Assembly (NCBI GenBank): GCA_946542235.1
Contig: CAMNKK010000001.1
Span: 1-64,000, forward strand
Origin: an uncultured Clostridia bacterium
Lineage (GTDB): Bacteria > Bacillota > Clostridia > Christensenellales > Aristaeellaceae
DNA: 64,000 bases
Reading direction: 5' to 3'
Shown here piece by piece: positions 8,252 through 17,404 of the stretch (positions are counted from its first letter, which is position 1; the number at the start of each line of letters is the position of its first letter). The translations under genes and the position numbers were made by a program. A model generated the notes under the pieces. The model did no database searches, was not told the origin of the DNA, and saw only the letters and a program-made list of their open reading frames with translations.

Positions 8252-9547
8252 TTGAATCTTCATGAAATTGCATCCCGCAGCAGAGCTGCTTCCTATGATC
8301 TCTCCGTCTCTTCCGTGGAAAAACGCAACAAGGCCCTGTCCCTGATGATTGATTATCTGGAGCGCGACAGAGAACTGATCTTTGATTCGAATAAGGTCGA
8401 TGTAGCTGAAGCAGAGTCGGAAGGACTTGCTGCACCGCTTCTTCACCGGCTTGTCTTTGCCGGAGACAAACTGAAGCAGGTTCAGGCCGGCCTTCGTTCT
8501 CTTATTTCGCTCGAAGATCCGATCGGCCATACCGTCTTCTGTCATGAAATCACAGAAGGTCTCAAGCTGTACCGTGTAACCTGTTCCATCGGGGTCATCG
8601 GCGTTATCTTTGAAAGCCGGCCGGATGCGCTTGTACAGATCACCTCGCTCGCTGTCAAAAGCGGAAATTCCGTAATTCTGAAGGGAGGCCGGGAAGCGCT
8701 TCGAACGAATCAGGCTCTGATCCATTCCATCCGCTCCGCCCTGGATGACGCCGGCTTTTCTCCGGACGCTGCCCAGCTGCTGGAAACCAGAGAGGATGTT
8801 TCCGCCATGCTGAAAGAGGATGCTCTGATTGACCTGGTGATTCCGCGCGGGAGCAATGCTTTTGTCCGCTATATTATGGATAACAGCAGGATCCCTGTTC
8901 TCGGGCACGCGGATGGAATCTGCCATGTCTATGTGGATCAGGATGCAGATCTGAATCTGGCATTCAAGGTTGCTCTTGACAGTAAAATCCAGAATCTGTC
9001 TGTCTGCAATGCGGAAGAAACCCTTCTTGTTCACCGGAATATCGCGGAACGCTTCCTTCCGGAATTTGCCGGGATGCTCACGGAGAACCATGTGGAAATT
9101 CGGGGAGATGAAATGACCGGTTCCCTGATCCAGTGCAAGCCGGCCTCGGAGGAAGACTGGAAGACCGAATATCTGGATGCGATCCTGTCTATCCGGGTGG
9201 TATCTTCCCTTGAGCAGGCTATCGAGCATATCAATCATTACGGATCTCATCATACCGACTGCATCATTACTGAAAATGACGAAGCTGCAAAGACTTTCCT
9301 GGACAGAGTAGACAGTGCAGGCGTGTACAGAAATGTCTCTACCCGTTTTGCAGATGGATTTGTGTATGGTTTCGGGGCAGAGGTCGGAATATCCACCGGA
9401 AAAATTCACTCCCGCGGTCCGATGGGTCTGGAAGGGCTTACGACATATAAATACAAACTTCTTGGAAATGGTCAGACCATGGCGGAAATGAAATCCGGAG
9501 CGCGGCGCTATACCCATCGTATTCTTCAGGAAGATTGTCCGCTGTAA
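8252..9547 (+). CDS. proA: Glutamate-5-semialdehyde dehydrogenase (gamma-glutamyl phosphate reductase)
   Basis: 431 residues, a cytoplasmic ALDH-superfamily enzyme that reduces gamma-glutamyl phosphate to glutamate-5-semialdehyde with NADPH, the second step of proline synthesis. Family motifs seen are IGVIFESRPDALVQI near 115, GSNAFVRYIMDNSRIPVLGHADG near 215, the catalytic-Cys region QNLSVCNAEETLLVH near 250 and GAEVGISTGKIHSRGPMGLE near 375. The start is TTG at 8252, 8 bases after AAAGGAGGG; no in-frame ATG nearby has a site. The proB kinase gene, often adjacent, is not in this window. Confidence 0.95.
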   Translation: MNLHEIASRSRAASYDLSVSSVEKRNKALSLMIDYLERDRELIFDSNKVDVAEAESEGLAAPLLHRLVFAGDKLKQVQAGLRSLISLEDPIGHTVFCHEITEGLKLYRVTCSIGVIGVIFESRPDALVQITSLAVKSGNSVILKGGREALRTNQALIHSIRSALDDAGFSPDAAQLLETREDVSAMLKEDALIDLVIPRGSNAFVRYIMDNSRIPVLGHADGICHVYVDQDADLNLAFKVALDSKIQNLSVCNAEETLLVHRNIAERFLPEFAGMLTENHVEIRGDEMTGSLIQCKPASEEDWKTEYLDAILSIRVVSSLEQAIEHINHYGSHHTDCIITENDEAAKTFLDRVDSAGVYRNVSTRFADGFVYGFGAEVGISTGKIHSRGPMGLEGLTTYKYKLLGNGQTMAEMKSGARRYTHRILQEDCPL

Positions 9548-9575
9548 AAGGCAGAAAGGATGTACGGTCAATAGA

Positions 9576-10286
9576 ATGATGCGTTTGCAGAAATACCTTG
9601 CGCTTTGCGGGGTTGCTTCCCGGCGCCGGGCTGAAAAGATGATTCAGGACGGGCTGGTCCAGATAAATGGCATAACCGTTCGGGAGATGGGAATTCAGAT
9701 TGATGAAAGCCGAGATACAGTCAGCGTTTCCGGAGAGACTGTGCATCCGGAGGCTGAGAAGCATTATCTTGCGTATAATAAGCCCATCGGAGAAGTGACA
9801 ACGGTATCCGATCCGGAAGGCCGTCCCACCGTGATGGATAAATTCCGGGATTATCCGGTGCGTCTGTTTCCTGTCGGCCGTCTTGATTTTGACAGTGAGG
9901 GGCTTCTGTTGCTGACCAATGACGGAGACCTGATGAATCATCTGCTGCACCCGAGTCATGAAGTCAGTAAAGTGTATCTTGTAAAGGTTTCCAATCAGGT
10001 GAGCGAAGCGGAAGTGCAGCGTTTGCGTGCCGGCGTCATGATTGACGGAAAAATGACATCTCCTGCCCAGGTCCGTCTCATCCGTCATGAAACTTTCGAT
10101 ACCGTTCTTCTTGTTTCCATCCATGAAGGAAGAAACCGCCAGGTCCGGAAAATGATGGAAGCTGTTGGACACCAGGTGGTCAGCCTGAAGCGGGTGGAAT
10201 TCGGGCCCATCATCCTTGGCGATCTTCCCCGGGGGCAATGGCGCCGCCTGACAGAACGGGAAATCAGCCGTCTGAAAGCGCTGTAG
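9576..10286 (+). CDS. rluB: Ribosomal large-subunit pseudouridine synthase, RsuA/RluB family
   Basis: 236 residues. An N-terminal S4 RNA-binding domain (RLQKYLALCGVASRRRAEKMI, about 3-60) is followed by a pseudouridine synthase core. The catalytic aspartate lies in VGRLDFDSEGLLLLTNDG near residue 105; EGRNRQVRKMMEAVGH near 180 is the second signature. The family isomerises a uridine in the 23S (RluB) or 16S (RsuA) rRNA; RluB is favoured for Gram-positives but the target cannot be read from sequence. The gene lies 28 bases after proA, probably on the same transcript, and ends at a strong terminator. Two ATGs in tandem at 9576 make the start uncertain by one codon. Confidence 0.9.
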   Translation: MMRLQKYLALCGVASRRRAEKMIQDGLVQINGITVREMGIQIDESRDTVSVSGETVHPEAEKHYLAYNKPIGEVTTVSDPEGRPTVMDKFRDYPVRLFPVGRLDFDSEGLLLLTNDGDLMNHLLHPSHEVSKVYLVKVSNQVSEAEVQRLRAGVMIDGKMTSPAQVRLIRHETFDTVLLVSIHEGRNRQVRKMMEAVGHQVVSLKRVEFGPIILGDLPRGQWRRLTEREISRLKAL

Positions 10287-10341
10287 CTTTGCTCCCTGAC
10301 GAGGTTCGAAAAAGCTCCCATACCGGCAGAACAATAAAGCA

Positions 10342-10369
10342 CCCTGCAGATTATCTGCAGGGCTTTTTT
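10342..10369 (+). terminator. Terminator after the pseudouridine synthase gene
   Basis: Perfect 9-bp stem CCCTGCAGA / TCTGCAGGG (10342-10350, 10354-10362), 3-nt loop, then C and six T. Confidence 0.92.
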
Positions 10370-10371
10370 CG

Positions 10372-10453
10372 TGCGGTCGACGGGACTTGAACCCGTACCC
10401 ATTGCTGGACACGCCCCTCAAACGTGCGCGTATGCCGATTCCGCCACGGCCGC
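10372..10453 (-). tRNA. tRNA-Leu (anticodon GAG)
   Basis: 82 nt, class II with a long variable arm. The anticodon stem CACGT/GCGTG closes the loop TTGAGGG, giving anticodon GAG (reads CUC/CUU). The T arm is GGGTTCAAGTCCC and the discriminator is A. The acceptor stem GCGGCCG/CGACCGC has one C-A mismatch at the fifth pair. CCA is not encoded. Confidence 0.94.
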
Positions 10454-10469
10454 AAACCGAACAGGTTGG

Positions 10470-10498
10470 ATTATACTGTGAGTCATCCCTTTTGTCAA
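10470..10498 (-). promoter_or_regulatory. Consensus promoter of tRNA-Leu
   Basis: Minus strand: TTGACA (10493-10498), 17-bp spacer, TATAAT (10470-10475), a perfect match in both boxes, about 16 bases before the tRNA 5' end. Confidence 0.92.
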
Positions 10499-10550
10499 GC
10501 GTACCTGTCATTTTCTGAATTCACCGAAATCTTACGATTCTGTGAATTTC

Positions 10551-10579
10551 TTTCCATCCATTATGAATCGTGATAGAAT
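10551..10579 (+). promoter_or_regulatory. Possible promoter of trkA-trkH
   Basis: TTTCCA (10551-10556), 17-bp spacer, TAGAAT (10574-10579). An imperfect inverted repeat (GAATTCAC ... GTGAATTTC) overlaps and precedes the -35 box and could be an operator. Confidence 0.4.
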
Positions 10580-10613
10580 AAAAAGAATCCTTGGAAGGAG
10601 GAGTCTGTTTCTT

Positions 10614-11978
10614 ATGCGCATTATTCTGATTGGTGCGGGGAAAGTCGGTCACATCCTGGCAGACCGGCTCACAGCGGAAGAGCATGATGTAACCATCATC
10701 GATAACAATGATGAAGTGGTTGACCGCTGTCAGGATTCCATGGACGTTATGTGCATCAAAGGTAACGGCGCCAATGCCAAAACGCTTGTGGAAGCGGGCG
10801 TGGATCGAGCCGATATCGTAATTGCCACTACCGCCAGTGACGAAACCAATATGCTCTGCTGCCTGATTTCCAAGAGGCTGGGCGCAAAATATACCATCGC
10901 CAGAATCAGGGATCCGGAATACAATGAAAGTCAGCTTCTGCTTCAAAATGAGCTCGGTATTGATGTCGCCATCAATCCGGAGCGTGCTACAGCCCTTGAA
11001 ATCAGTAAGCTCCTCAGATATCCCTTTGCCGGCAGTATCGAATCCTTCGCCCGGGGGCAGGTTGAAATGGTGGAGTTCCGCGCGCAGAAAGACGATATTA
11101 TTATTGGTGTTCCCATGAAGGATATTGCCTCCACCATCCCAAACATTCCCCATGTCCTCTATTCCATGGTGGAACGTGATGGAAAAGTCATTATTCCCGG
11201 CGGCGATTTCTTTATCGAAGCCGGAGACAAGGTCCATATCTCCGGAAATATTCTGAATATTACAAACTATTTCCGTTTTCTAGGCCGGAATACGCTGAAA
11301 ATTCGAAGTGCCATGGTTCTCGGCGGCGGAAAGATCACCTACTATCTGGCCAGGATGATCATGCCAATCGGGATTCATATCACCATTTTTGAGGTTAATC
11401 CGGAGAAGGCCCGCACCCTCAGCGAGCAGTTTCCCAAAGCAGATGTGATCCTGGGAGACGGAACGGATCAGGATTTACTGGAAGAGCAAGGTCTGGCCCA
11501 GATGGATGCATATATTTCTCTTTCCAGCCGGGATGAGGAAAATCTACTGACCGGAATGTACGCTTCCCGGTGCGGTGTGCCGAAAGTGATTGCCAAAAAT
11601 ACACGCACCACATATGCGGATGTTTTGAATCAGCTGGGCCTGGACTCCATTGTCAGCCCCCAAAGCATCACCTGTTCAACGATCCTCCGATATGTGCGTG
11701 CCCGGGAACACAGCAAGGGAACTGAGATCGAGCGGCTCTACCGTCTGGCCGACGGAAAAGCGGAAGCGATCGAATTCATCGCCCGGGAGGGAGATTCCTA
11801 TATCGGAACCGCGCTGAAAGACCTGACCACCCGTCCCGGGAACCTGGTTGCGGTAATCCTGCATCAGGGAAAAGTGATCGTGCCTTTCGGCAACGATAAA
11901 ATTGAAGCCGGTGATCACGTAGTCATCATTTCCAGGGAATCCGGAATCGGTGATTTGAACGAGGTGCTCTACAGATGA
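10614..11978 (+). CDS. trkA: Trk potassium uptake regulator TrkA
   Basis: 454 residues, a peripheral cytoplasmic NAD-binding subunit that gates the TrkH K+ channel. It has two RCK_N/RCK_C repeats: the first Rossmann fold starts MRIILIGAGKVGHILA with DVTIID, the second near residue 230 has AMVLGGGKITYYLAR with ITIFEVN. The start at 10614 was chosen because AAGGAGG lies 12 bases upstream and MRIIL begins the first strand; a longer reading from 10542 adds residues unlike the family. The stop overlaps the trkH start (ATGA), so the pair is translationally coupled. Confidence 0.96.
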   Translation: MRIILIGAGKVGHILADRLTAEEHDVTIIDNNDEVVDRCQDSMDVMCIKGNGANAKTLVEAGVDRADIVIATTASDETNMLCCLISKRLGAKYTIARIRDPEYNESQLLLQNELGIDVAINPERATALEISKLLRYPFAGSIESFARGQVEMVEFRAQKDDIIIGVPMKDIASTIPNIPHVLYSMVERDGKVIIPGGDFFIEAGDKVHISGNILNITNYFRFLGRNTLKIRSAMVLGGGKITYYLARMIMPIGIHITIFEVNPEKARTLSEQFPKADVILGDGTDQDLLEEQGLAQMDAYISLSSRDEENLLTGMYASRCGVPKVIAKNTRTTYADVLNQLGLDSIVSPQSITCSTILRYVRAREHSKGTEIERLYRLADGKAEAIEFIAREGDSYIGTALKDLTTRPGNLVAVILHQGKVIVPFGNDKIEAGDHVVIISRESGIGDLNEVLYR

Positions 11979-13435
11979 ACAGAAAACTGATCATCCGTCT
12001 GCTGGGTGCCATTCTCGGAATAGAAGCAGCGGCGATGGTCCCCTCCTTTGCCATCGCACTCTATTTCGGGGATGGAGATGCTCTTGTCCTTGGCATCTGC
12101 ATCCTTTGTCTTGCCGTTCCAGGCCTTCTCCTCTGGTTTCTTGTCAAATCTCCTTCCAGCTCTCATTTGCGTCTGAAGGAAGGTTTTATCATTGTGGCAC
12201 TGGGTTGGCTGGTTTTAAGCCTTGGCGGCGCAGTTCCTTTTTACTTTTCCGGACTTTATCCACGATTTGAAGACGCCCTCTTTGAGTCTGTCTCCGGTTT
12301 CACCACAACGGGAGCCACGGTATTAACCCATTTTGAAGATTTTCCAAGAGGAATCATGTTCTGGCGTGGAACAACGCACTGGATCGGCGGCATGGGCGTA
12401 CTGGTACTGACTCTGGCGCTTTTGCCGAAGCTTACCGGCCGCACTTCTCACCTTGTCCGGGCAGAAAGCCCCGGTCCTTCTCTGAGCAAGCTGGTTCCGC
12501 ATACCGGAACGACCGCAAAGCTGCTGTATCGAATCTATATTCTGCTCACTGCCATGGAGTTTCTGGCGTTGCTGCTCTGCGGTCTTTCTCCCTATGATGC
12601 CGCGCTGCATTCGCTGTCCAATGCAGGTACAGGTGGTTTCAGCAATTACGGATCCAGCATTGCAGCCTTCCAGAATCCAGCAGCAGAAGCGGTGATTACG
12701 CTTTTTATGTTTCTTTTCGGTGTCAATTTTGCGCTGTATTACCGTTTTCTTATCGCCGGTCCGCGGGATAAAATCCGTTCCTTCTTCCTGGATGAGGAAT
12801 TCCGCTGGTATTTCGGAATCAATATCGTTCTGATTCTGGCTTTGACAGCACTGAACCTTTCCTTTTATCAGGGAAACCTGCTTCGGTCTTTCCGTTACAG
12901 CGCCTTTGAAATCTGTTCGGTTCTGTCGACAACTGGCTTTGTCACATCTAATTTTAACAGCTGGTCTTCCGCCTCTCAGATGCTGGTATTTTTTGCAATG
13001 TGGATCGGCGCCAGCGCCGGCTCCACCGCAGGCGGAATCAAGGTCATCCGTGTTGTCCTTCTTGGTAAAATCAGCAAGCGTTCCATTCAGGCGACCGGGC
13101 AGCCCAAAAAGGTGCAGGTAGTTCGTCTGGATGGAAAAGCCGTGGAAGAATCCATGCTGAACCAGATCACGATATTTGCGGTTGTATATGTTCTGCTGGT
13201 TCTGGCCGGTGGATTACTGCTTTCTCTGGACGCCGGATTTGCGGCAATCGATCATTTGTCCGGAGCTTTGACCTGCGTAAGCAATGTTGGACCGGCATTC
13301 GGGGCACTGTCCGGCGACTTTGCCGGTTACGGTTTTTTCGGTAAGCTGGTGTGCTGTTTCCTGATGCTGGCTGGTCGTCTTGAATTGTTCCCCATGCTGT
13401 TCCTGTTAACCCGTGGAGCATGGAAATCACATTGA
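11975..13435 (+). CDS. trkH: Trk potassium uptake channel TrkH
   Basis: 486 residues, an integral membrane protein with about 10-12 hydrophobic segments and the four pore-loop motifs of the TrkH/KtrB superfamily: SVSGFTTTGATVL near 108, SLSNAGTGGFSNYG near 210, LSTTGFVTSNF near 317 and CVSNVGPAFG near 430. It forms the K+-conducting pore and is gated by TrkA, encoded immediately upstream with a 4-base overlap. GAGGTG inside the trkA end serves as ribosome site. The next gene starts 12 bases downstream. Confidence 0.96.
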   Translation: MNRKLIIRLLGAILGIEAAAMVPSFAIALYFGDGDALVLGICILCLAVPGLLLWFLVKSPSSSHLRLKEGFIIVALGWLVLSLGGAVPFYFSGLYPRFEDALFESVSGFTTTGATVLTHFEDFPRGIMFWRGTTHWIGGMGVLVLTLALLPKLTGRTSHLVRAESPGPSLSKLVPHTGTTAKLLYRIYILLTAMEFLALLLCGLSPYDAALHSLSNAGTGGFSNYGSSIAAFQNPAAEAVITLFMFLFGVNFALYYRFLIAGPRDKIRSFFLDEEFRWYFGINIVLILALTALNLSFYQGNLLRSFRYSAFEICSVLSTTGFVTSNFNSWSSASQMLVFFAMWIGASAGSTAGGIKVIRVVLLGKISKRSIQATGQPKKVQVVRLDGKAVEESMLNQITIFAVVYVLLVLAGGLLLSLDAGFAAIDHLSGALTCVSNVGPAFGALSGDFAGYGFFGKLVCCFLMLAGRLELFPMLFLLTRGAWKSH

Positions 13436-13447
13436 GGGGGGTAGTCT

Positions 13448-15040
13448 ATGGCTTCTGACACCAGAAAAGGCATTGTAAAAGGAGTATCCATCCTAAGCCT
13501 GGCCGGAATAATCTGTAAGCTGATCGGTCTGCTGTATACTGTTCCGCTGACCCGGATTATCGGTTCGGAGGGATTGGGAATTTATCAGTCCGTTTACCCG
13601 ACTTACAATCTTTTGCTCACTCTTTCCTCCGCAGGACTTCCGGTAGCCGTTTCCAGGATGGTCAGTCAGTTTCTGGCCAAGGATGACCCAAAGAATGCTC
13701 ATCATGTTTTTATAACCGCGCTCTGGCTATTGACGGGCTTGGGATGCCTGTGCATGATTCTCATGCTGGCCGGAAACGGCGCGCTGGTTGTCTGGGTTCG
13801 GGAGCCGCGTTCCTCCCAGGGCTTCTATGTAATTGCTCCCTGTCTGGCCATCGTCTGCGCGCTCTCCGCTTTCCGCGGATTTATGCAGGGGCAGCAGAAT
13901 ATGAAACCCACTGCCATTTCCCAGATAGCGGAGCAGATTGGAAAGGTTACGTTTTCTCTCCCTCTTGCCTACCTGGGCGCCCGCCGCAGTCTTGCGTACG
14001 GTGCTGCCGGTGCCCTGCTGGGAATCACGCTCAGCGAAGCCTGCGCAACAATCATCGTGGCAATCCTCTACTTCCGGAATAAAAAGCGCTTTGCCCTCCT
14101 TCCGCAGCTTTCCGCAGAGCCGCCAGCTTCCACCGGATCCCTGGCCCGAACGCTGTTTTCCATTTCCATTCCAATTACCATCAGCGCCTGTATTGTTCCT
14201 TTGGCTCAGTTTGTCGATTCAGTCATGATGGTTCCCCGTATGATCGATTCCGGACTGACCAACGAAGCCGCCAGATCCCTTTACGGTGTTTTCTCGGGCC
14301 TGGTAATCCGTCTGATCAACATGCCGACAGCGCTGGCACTGGCCATCGCAATGAGCCTTGTGCCTGCAGTCTCCGCCGCACAGGCTGTCCATGATGAAAA
14401 GGGAACCAGCCAAGCAGCCGATCAGGGGCTGAAGCTGGCCTTTATGATTGGTTTCCCCTGTTCAATCGGAATGAGTGTTCTGGCCCGGCAGGTTTTTGGC
14501 TTTCTGTATCTGGAAAGCCTTAAACCCGAGCAGTTCCAGACCGGCTGGGAACTGCTGACAGTCTCCAGCCTGACCATTGTTCTATTTACTGTCGTCCAGG
14601 CCACCAGCGGCATCCTGCAGGGGCTTGGCAAGCAGAAGATTCCCATGTATACACTGATCGCCGGCGTCAGCTTCAAAATCCTGATGAACTATATTCTGGT
14701 CGGCATTCCGGGCGTCAATATCCATGGCGGTCCATACGCCTCCCTGGTCTGCTATACGGTTTCCATGGTTCCAAATCTTTATTTTGTCTGTAAGTATGCT
14801 CATCTTTCCTTCAATTTCAGAGACTGGATATTCAAGCCTGGTCTCTCGGCCGCCGCAATGGGTATTGTCATCTTCGCAATGCGGTCCTTCCTTCCCCTGA
14901 ACCGCGTTCTTACCCTGCTGGAGGTTGCTGTCGGCGTGGCAGTTTACGCTTTTATGGCGGTAAAGCTGAAGATGATCTCTTCCGGCGAGCTGTCAGGTTT
15001 GCTTCATAGGATAACCGGCAGAAGGAAGAAGCAGGGCTGA
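13448..15040 (+). CDS. SpoVB/YabM-like polysaccharide or lipid II flippase (MOP superfamily)
   Basis: 530 residues with about 14 hydrophobic segments. It begins KGIVKGVSILSLAGIICKLIG and contains IIGSEGLGIYQSVYPTYNLLLTLS and AGLPVAVSRMVSQF, the signature of the SpoVB/YabM branch of the MVF/MATE-like superfamily. Relatives move lipid-linked cell wall precursors across the membrane; SpoVB acts in spore cortex synthesis, but other members work in vegetative cells, so a sporulation role is only inferred. GAGGGGGG precedes the ATG. The following mazG, (hup) and rqcP genes reproduce the Bacillus yabM-yabN-yabO order. Confidence 0.88.
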   Translation: MASDTRKGIVKGVSILSLAGIICKLIGLLYTVPLTRIIGSEGLGIYQSVYPTYNLLLTLSSAGLPVAVSRMVSQFLAKDDPKNAHHVFITALWLLTGLGCLCMILMLAGNGALVVWVREPRSSQGFYVIAPCLAIVCALSAFRGFMQGQQNMKPTAISQIAEQIGKVTFSLPLAYLGARRSLAYGAAGALLGITLSEACATIIVAILYFRNKKRFALLPQLSAEPPASTGSLARTLFSISIPITISACIVPLAQFVDSVMMVPRMIDSGLTNEAARSLYGVFSGLVIRLINMPTALALAIAMSLVPAVSAAQAVHDEKGTSQAADQGLKLAFMIGFPCSIGMSVLARQVFGFLYLESLKPEQFQTGWELLTVSSLTIVLFTVVQATSGILQGLGKQKIPMYTLIAGVSFKILMNYILVGIPGVNIHGGPYASLVCYTVSMVPNLYFVCKYAHLSFNFRDWIFKPGLSAAAMGIVIFAMRSFLPLNRVLTLLEVAVGVAVYAFMAVKLKMISSGELSGLLHRITGRRKKQG

Positions 15041-15107
15041 TCTGCTTCACTGATACAACACATTTCGAACTCTTATCGGCATTCCACATCAGACCGGGAG
15101 GATTAGT

Positions 15108-15194
15108 GTGAAAGTTCAATACTGCGGCGGACTTTCATGGGCTATTTGCGCCGGTGCCGCACTGGCGTGGGGATTAACATGTCAATTCACTTAA
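15108..15194 (+). CDS. Possible 28-residue Cys/Ala-rich peptide upstream of mazG
   Basis: A GTG at 15108 sits 6 bases after a good GGGAGG (15096-15101) and opens a frame of 28 codons ending in TAA at 15192. The peptide starts MKVQYCGG, has a hydrophobic middle (WAICAGAALAWGL) and contains three cysteines. The mazG start (15179) lies inside its last codons and has only a weak ribosome site, so the peptide could couple translation into mazG. No family is recognised. A chance frame remains possible. Confidence 0.4.
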   Translation: MKVQYCGGLSWAICAGAALAWGLTCQFT

Positions 15195-16624
15195 CGATCA
15201 TTCCGCTTGGACCCGGTTCTCCTGAGCTGCTTACGCTCCAGGCTTCCCATCTTCTTTGGGAATCCAACCAGTATCTGATTTTTCGGACATCCCGTCATCC
15301 TGTGGCGGACTTGCTGAAGCAGCAGGGACGTTTTTTCGAGTCGCTGGATGATTATTACAATCGCTATGATGATTTTGACCTGATGCATCAGGCGATGGCA
15401 GCTTATGTAAAGGAAAAAGCAGCCTCTTCTCCAGTCTGTTTTTGTGTGATGGATCCTGAGACAGACGGTGCAGTCCGGATTCTCAGATCCCTGCTGGCTC
15501 CGGAAAAAATCCGTATTCTCCCTGGAATCACCAGAGCAAGTCAGTGTCTGGCTTCCGTTCCGGATTCGTATGCAACGCTATCAGGGCTTCAGCTTTACAC
15601 CGCAACAGATTATCTGCATATGGACGAAAACCCATCCCGTCCGCTGATAATCACAGAGCTTGATTCCCCCCTTCTGGCCGGGGATGTCAAGCTGCGTCTT
15701 CTGGAGCTGCACCCGGATGAGCAGACCGTGTTTTTTTTCCCTCCCTCTGAAAAGGACTTCCCTTCCGTCAGACCTGTTCCTCTTTATCTCCTGGATGCCC
15801 AAAAGAAATACGACCATACCGCCTCTGTTTATGTTCCAGGCATGGATTTCCTGCACAGATCCCGCTTTACCTTTCAGGATCTGGCTGCCGTTACTTCCCG
15901 GCTCAGGAGTCCGGATGGCTGCCCATGGGATCGGGTGCAGACCCACGAATCCCTTCGTCCTTATATGGTGGAAGAAGCCTGGGAAGCTGTTGGTGCCATC
16001 AATGAAAATGATATGCAGCATCTTTCGGATGAACTGGGTGACGTTCTGTTTCAGGTGATGATTCATTCTTCCATCGGATCAGACTTTGATGAATTTACCC
16101 TGACGGATGTGATCTCTGGAATCTGCGAAAAAATGATTCACCGTCATCCCCATGTGTTTCGCACACAGGAGGAAAACGCAGCATCCCAGGCCTCGATCAG
16201 TTGGGAGCAGCTGAAAAGAATGGAAACCGGAAGCAGGACCATCGGCGAAAGCCTGGATGATGTATCAAAGTCGCTTCCTTCCCTGAAATATGCCGCCAAG
16301 ATCATGAAAAAGCTCTCCCAGATTCCGGCTCTTCGCCGGAATCCCGAAGATGTCATTCAGGACATCCAAGCCATATCCGGCTCACTGATGAGTGACACTC
16401 CGCTTTCCGATTGCAAAGCAGCGGATCTGCTTTTGAAATGTACCGAATTATGCTTCCTTTCCGGCTTTGATCCTGAGGTTCTTCTTCATCGAAGGGCAGA
16501 AGAGCTGGCTAAATTGTATCAAAAATCGGAAAAATTGATTATTCATGATGAAAAATCCCCGGAAAGCTTGACATTTCAACAGCTTTGTGTATACTTTAAT
16601 TCAGTTAGGGATGAAATTGAATAG
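15179..16624 (+). CDS. mazG: MazG-family nucleoside triphosphate pyrophosphohydrolase with N-terminal methylase-like domain (YabN type)
   Basis: 481 residues. About residues 1-215 form a tetrapyrrole methylase-like fold ([16 protein letters not shown] at the start); the rest is a MazG all-alpha NTP pyrophosphatase with [20 protein letters not shown], the metal-binding EEAWE and DELGDVLFQ motifs near 255-305. The family hydrolyses non-canonical NTPs to NMP and pyrophosphate as a housecleaning activity. I start at 15179 ([11 protein letters not shown]) because this matches the fold's first strand. A consensus promoter for the next gene lies within its last 60 bases. Confidence 0.92.
   Translation: MSIHLTIIPLGPGSPELLTLQASHLLWESNQYLIFRTSRHPVADLLKQQGRFFESLDDYYNRYDDFDLMHQAMAAYVKEKAASSPVCFCVMDPETDGAVRILRSLLAPEKIRILPGITRASQCLASVPDSYATLSGLQLYTATDYLHMDENPSRPLIITELDSPLLAGDVKLRLLELHPDEQTVFFFPPSEKDFPSVRPVPLYLLDAQKKYDHTASVYVPGMDFLHRSRFTFQDLAAVTSRLRSPDGCPWDRVQTHESLRPYMVEEAWEAVGAINENDMQHLSDELGDVLFQVMIHSSIGSDFDEFTLTDVISGICEKMIHRHPHVFRTQEENAASQASISWEQLKRMETGSRTIGESLDDVSKSLPSLKYAAKIMKKLSQIPALRRNPEDVIQDIQAISGSLMSDTPLSDCKAADLLLKCTELCFLSGFDPEVLLHRRAEELAKLYQKSEKLIIHDEKSPESLTFQQLCVYFNSVRDEIE
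16568..16595 (+). promoter_or_regulatory. Promoter of hup inside the mazG 3' end
   Basis: TTGACA (16568-16573), 16-bp spacer, TATACT (16590-16595). It gives hup its own strong transcription start about 80 bases before its ATG. Confidence 0.85.
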
Positions 16625-16683
16625 TTTTTTCCTTAACATTATTATGGATCCGTAAAACGGATCATCTGAGGAGGTTTTTCTTT

Positions 16684-16983
16684 ATGAACAAGAGCGAACT
16701 CGTAACTGCTCTGGCAGCAAAAACTGAGCTTTCTAAAAAAGATGCAGAGAAAGCTGTTAACGCTTTTGTCGAGACTGTCAGCGACAGCCTGGCCCACGGT
16801 GATAAGATCCAGCTGATTGGGTTCGGTACCTTTGCCGTAAAAGCGCGGCCTGCCCGTGTCGCCCGTAACCCCCGTACCGGCGAAGAAATTAAGATCGCCG
16901 CTTCCAAGGCTCCTGCTTTCAAGGCCGGCAAGGCTCTGAAGGACAAGGTGAATGTCCCTGCCAAGAAGAAGGGCAAAAAGTAA
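16684..16983 (+). CDS. hup: DNA-binding protein HU
   Basis: 99 residues. It starts [28 protein letters not shown] and contains the beta-arm DNA-contact region with the HU signature [24 protein letters not shown] (17-20 residue core near 46-69), ending in a Lys-rich tail. It is an abundant dimeric nucleoid protein that bends DNA. GAGGAGG lies 7-8 bases before the ATG. The gene is flanked by its own consensus promoter and a strong terminator, so it is an independently expressed unit inserted between the yabN- and yabO-type genes. Confidence 0.97.
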   Translation: MNKSELVTALAAKTELSKKDAEKAVNAFVETVSDSLAHGDKIQLIGFGTFAVKARPARVARNPRTGEEIKIAASKAPAFKAGKALKDKVNVPAKKKGKK

Positions 16984-16998
16984 TTTTTGTTATATTAC

Positions 16999-17027
16999 CC
17001 ACAGGGATCTTCCCTGTGGTTTTTTTT
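16999..17027 (+). terminator. Terminator of hup
   Basis: Stem CCACAGGGA / TCCCTGTGG (9 bp, 3-nt loop) followed by eight T. Confidence 0.95.
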
Positions 17028-17131
17028 GTCCGGTCAGGTTGGAATACTTTTTTCATAACTGTGAATTCATCCTGATCGCACTTTGAAGTAAAAATCAGGC
17101 TCCATTCTATTCAGGCATCTGAGGTGAAATA

Positions 17132-17404
17132 ATGCGACTGGATAAATATCTTAAAGTTTCCCGCATCATCAAACGCCGTACCGTTGCGAACGAGGCTTGC
17201 TCCGGCGGCCGCGTTACGGTAAACGGAAAAGTGGCCAAGCCTGGTGCTGATGTAAAGCCCGGCGATCGTCTCACAATCCGTTTCGGTGAGCATCTCGGCA
17301 TTTATGAAGTCGTTTCCACGGCGGAAACAGTTCGGAAAGAAGAGGCTGATCAGCTTTATCGGATCATCGAAGAGGATGAATCCACAGCCAGGGAGAGATC
17401 ATGA
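17132..17404 (+). CDS. rqcP: S4-domain protein RqcP (YabO/Hsp15 family)
   Basis: 90 residues, nearly all a single S4 RNA-binding domain: [23 protein letters not shown] followed by [20 protein letters not shown]. Bacterial RqcP/Hsp15 proteins bind stalled 50S-peptidyl-tRNA complexes and assist RqcH in adding alanine tails. GAGGTG stands 5 bases before the ATG. The stop codon overlaps the ispDF start (ATGATG), suggesting coupling. The position after mazG and hup matches yabO in Bacillus. Confidence 0.9.
   Translation: MRLDKYLKVSRIIKRRTVANEACSGGRVTVNGKVAKPGADVKPGDRLTIRFGEHLGIYEVVSTAETVRKEEADQLYRIIEEDESTARERS

Noticed and set aside
8207-9571. 454-codon minus-strand frame opposite proA
   Set aside because: proA has all family motifs; the opposite frame has none.
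10516-10553. Riboswitch or T-box before trkA
   Set aside because: Only an imperfect inverted repeat overlapping a weak promoter is present; no ydaO/c-di-AMP riboswitch-like core or T-box sequence could be recognised.
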